From the NCBI GenBank assembly GCA_003641405.1, contig QNAF01000140.1, positions 1 to 6,948 on the forward strand: a stretch of 6,948 nucleotides of DNA, given 5' to 3'. The number at the start of each line of letters is the position of its first letter. Position 1 is the first letter of the stretch. The position numbers and the translations under genes are program-made. Source of the stretch: Candidatus Zixiibacteriota bacterium (GTDB taxonomy: Bacteria; Zixibacteria; MSB-5A5; GN15; FEB-12). Below are positions 5,537 to 6,948 of this stretch, piece after piece. The notes under the pieces were generated by a model, which saw only the letters and a program-made list of their open reading frames with translations, did not search any database and was not told where the DNA came from.

Positions 5537-5951
5537 CACTACTAATGGGGTAAATGGACTGATGAACACCATTATCGGGAAGGACACGGTCATCACGGGC
5601 ACGCTGGATGTAAAGGGAGCGCTTCGTCTCGACGGTAATGTCAAAGGCAAGGTGATCTGCTCGGATTGCGTGACGGTCGGAGCGACCGGCATGGTTGAAG
5701 CAGATATCCAGGCCGATACGGCAATAGTGGCAGGCCATGTAATGGGCAATGTCTGTACCACCGAGAAGATCGAGCTTCAGGCAAAATGTGAGATGGATGG
5801 CGACCTGAAGACCAAGTCCCTGGTGATTGAGCAGGGGGCTGTTTTCTGCGGTGCCTGCAGCATGAAAAATGGAGCGCCGGATCTTGGTTTTCTGGCTCAC
5901 GACGACAAGCCAAAGAAGGTCGAATCAGGCAAGGACAAGGTCAAAGATTAA
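5523..5951 (+). CDS. Bactofilin (cytoskeletal beta-helix polymer)
   Basis: Bactofilins (DUF583 family) polymerise without nucleotides into filaments that scaffold cell-wall enzymes or position ParABS components. This 142-residue protein has the typical central right-handed beta-helix at about residues 16-112, starting NTIIGKDTVITGTLDVKG and continuing as short repeats such as LRLDGNVKGKV, VEADIQADTAIVAGHVMGNV and MDGDLKTKSLVIEQGAVF. The N- and C-terminal tails are short and polar; the C-tail is lysine-rich (KPKKVESGKDKVKD). ATG 5523 overlaps the M23 gene by 14 nt and has no obvious ribosome site, so coupling to the upstream gene is likely. ATG 5562 (129 residues) is an alternative, closer to the helix core, and also lacks a good ribosome site. 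The M23-bactofilin overlap resembles csd1-ccmA of Helicobacter pylori, and linkage of bactofilins to parAB is known in Myxococcus. No terminator is seen after it; the candidate origin begins at its stop codon. Confidence 0.93.
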   Translation: MKKTNTTNGVNGLMNTIIGKDTVITGTLDVKGALRLDGNVKGKVICSDCVTVGATGMVEADIQADTAIVAGHVMGNVCTTEKIELQAKCEMDGDLKTKSLVIEQGAVFCGACSMKNGAPDLGFLAHDDKPKKVESGKDKVKD

Positions 5952-5999
5952 TCCACAACCAGACCGCAGGTGTGGACAACCGGCCGGAATTGTGGATAT

Positions 6000-6011
6000 C
6001 GAGTTAACTCG
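6000..6011. repeat. 12-bp perfect palindrome in the candidate origin
   Basis: CGAGTTAACTCG lies directly after the third DnaA box. It may be a binding site for a dimeric protein; no known consensus is recognised. Confidence 0.5.
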
Positions 6012-6038
6012 TTGTGGCCGTGGTGGTTATGTCGTTCA

Positions 6039-6060
6039 GCGATCACAAACAAGTGATTGC
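6039..6060. repeat. Hairpin abutting the perfect DnaA box
   Basis: GCGATCAC (6039-6046), loop AAACAA, then GTGATTGC (6053-6060). The 8-bp stem has one G-T pair and ends directly at the TTATCCACA box. No T-run follows, so it is not a clear terminator for the bactofilin operon. Confidence 0.5.
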
Positions 6061-6229
6061 TTATCCACAATTAGGGCGTCGGGCTAAGCAGAAGGGATAG
6101 CTTGAGTTAGGTCAACTTTATCAAGCCCCCGTTATACGTAATGTCTATAAGTTATTATGCGACACAAGGTTACAATACCCGCTGTGCGGAACACCAATCA
6201 GGGCGACAAAATCTCTGCAGATTGCACCT

Positions 6230-6259
6230 TTGACACGAGTATTTGTACTCTGATATGAT
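6230..6259 (+). promoter_or_regulatory. Sigma-70 promoter for the MoxR gene
   Basis: TTGACA (6230-6235, perfect) and TATGAT (6254-6259) are 18 nt apart. A start near 6266 gives a leader of about 86 nt. A second perfect -10, TATAAT at 6296-6301, has no fitting -35 and may be a secondary start. Confidence 0.7.
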
Positions 6260-6351
6260 TTCTGTTTTCGACGTAACTTCTTATCCTGTAGAGGGTATAA
6301 TCTCTTTGTAACACCAATATGATGACAGCGTGACAGAATCAGGAGAAATCG

Positions 6352-6948
6352 ATGACTGCAAACTCTGACATACAGGCAGTAGAACAACTCAACACGGCAT
6401 ATCAGAAGATCAGGGCCGAAATCGGCAAGGTGATTGTCGGTCAGGATCAGGTAATCGAACAGTTGCTGATCTCACTGCTTTCCGCCGGGCACTGCCTGCT
6501 GGTTGGTGTTCCCGGTCTGGCCAAGACGCTGATGATTTCAACTCTGTCGCGAGTGCTTGATCTGAAATTCAACCGTATTCAGTTTACACCCGATTTGATG
6601 CCCGCCGATATCACCGGCACGGAGATTCTCGAAGAAGACCGGACTTCCAAGCAGCGGCAATTTCGTTTCGTCAAGGGCCCCGTGTTTGCGAATATCATCC
6701 TGGCCGATGAGATCAATCGCACGCCGCCGAAGACTCAGGCCGCATTGCTCCAGGCCATGCAGGAACACGAAGTCACCGCGGCCGGAGAGACGTACAAGCT
6801 TGAGGAGCCGTTTTTCGTGTTGGCCACACAGAACCCGATCGAGCAGGAAGGTACCTATCCTCTTCCGGAAGCACAACTCGACAGGTTTATGTTTAACGTA
6901 TTCGTTGACTATCCGGCCGACAGCGAAGAGCAGACAATTGTGAAAACC
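6352..6948 (+). CDS. MoxR-family AAA+ ATPase, N-terminal part (runs off window)
   Basis: MoxR proteins are cytoplasmic AAA+ ATPases thought to act as chaperones that insert cofactors or assemble complexes, usually with DUF58 and von Willebrand factor A proteins encoded next to them. The visible 199 codons stay open to the window end; family members are about 310-340 residues, so roughly 60% is present. Motifs are VIVGQDQVIEQLL (27-39), Walker A GVPGLAKT (52-59), FTPDLMPADITG (78-89), Walker B ILADEINR with D119/E120, PPKTQAALLQAMQE (125-138), sensor 1 LATQNP with N161, and EAQLDRFMF with arginine R178. ATG 6352 has AGGAGA (6341-6346) 5 nt upstream, and the protein begins at the usual distance before VGQ. 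It has its own promoter and is separated from the par-bactofilin unit by the candidate origin. Which MoxR subfamily it belongs to cannot be told without the downstream genes. Confidence 0.96.
   Translation, partial: MTANSDIQAVEQLNTAYQKIRAEIGKVIVGQDQVIEQLLISLLSAGHCLLVGVPGLAKTLMISTLSRVLDLKFNRIQFTPDLMPADITGTEILEEDRTSKQRQFRFVKGPVFANIILADEINRTPPKTQAALLQAMQEHEVTAAGETYKLEEPFFVLATQNPIEQEGTYPLPEAQLDRFMFNVFVDYPADSEEQTIVKT

Larger units (their letters stand above)
5949..6180. other. oriC: Candidate chromosomal replication origin (oriC) with DnaA boxes
   Basis: Four DnaA-box matches sit at the left of the 400-bp gene-free spacer (5952-6351). They are TAATCCACA (5949-5957, +, 8/9), TGTGGACAA (5971-5979, minus strand, 8/9), TGTGGATAT (5991-5999, minus strand, 8/9) and TTATCCACA (6061-6069, +, 9/9). 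A 12-bp palindrome and a hairpin lie between the last two. To the right, about 6100-6180 is richer in A and T (TTTATCA, TTATAC, TATAAGTTATTATG) and could be the unwinding element. Location beside mnmG-rsmG-parAB with parS sites fits an origin-proximal region. dnaA is not in the window, and box clusters can also be DnaA-regulated promoters, so oriC remains a candidate. Confidence 0.6.

Noticed and set aside
5355..5900. Minus-strand 181-codon ORF
   Set aside because: Antisense to the M23 and bactofilin genes, both of which have clear family motifs on the + strand.

Overview
This looks like an origin-proximal stretch of a bacterial chromosome. It carries the conserved block mnmG-rsmG-parA-parB, followed by a membrane-anchored M23 peptidase, a bactofilin, a DnaA-box-rich spacer and the start of a MoxR AAA+ ATPase. 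All intact genes read on the + strand. Base composition is near 50% GC by eye. The envelope gene content suggests a Gram-negative, possibly FCB-type or deep-branching phylum such as Zixibacteria. That placement is a low-confidence inference; the sequence does not prove it.

Left flank (1-588). This part is not ordinary intergenic DNA. Positions 63-235 hold a decayed HNH endonuclease: its core reads VDHKIPWSKGG, then NLQTLCSECNQGKSN, but it has a frame change and lacks the first CxxC. Positions 260-336 hold two strong hairpins. Positions 339-437 encode what looks like only the extreme C-terminus of MnmE (LGEITG...IFSKFCVGK, stop), exactly where mnmE would be expected next to mnmG. A near-consensus parS site (478-493) and a perfect -10 box (569-574) lie just upstream of mnmG. 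None of these remnants has a long ORF, so a gene caller would leave the area blank.

Centre (589-4754). MnmG (tRNA U34 modification), RsmG (16S rRNA m7G methylation), ParA and ParB are tightly packed. The mnmG/rsmG and parA/parB junctions are 4-nt ATGA overlaps. A perfect 18-bp parS palindrome lies inside the rsmG coding sequence and dictates the residues Val-Ser-Arg-Glu-Thr. parA probably has its own promoter (TTGCTA-17-TAAAAT).

Right part (4757-6948). The M23 peptidase starts 2 nt after parB, and the bactofilin overlaps the peptidase by 14 nt. parA, parB, peptidase and bactofilin therefore look like one transcription unit that joins chromosome segregation to cell-wall shaping. The 400-bp spacer after it carries four DnaA boxes (one perfect, three with one mismatch), palindromes and AT-richer DNA, and is a good oriC candidate. 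A near-consensus sigma-70 promoter at its right edge drives the MoxR gene, which runs off the window.
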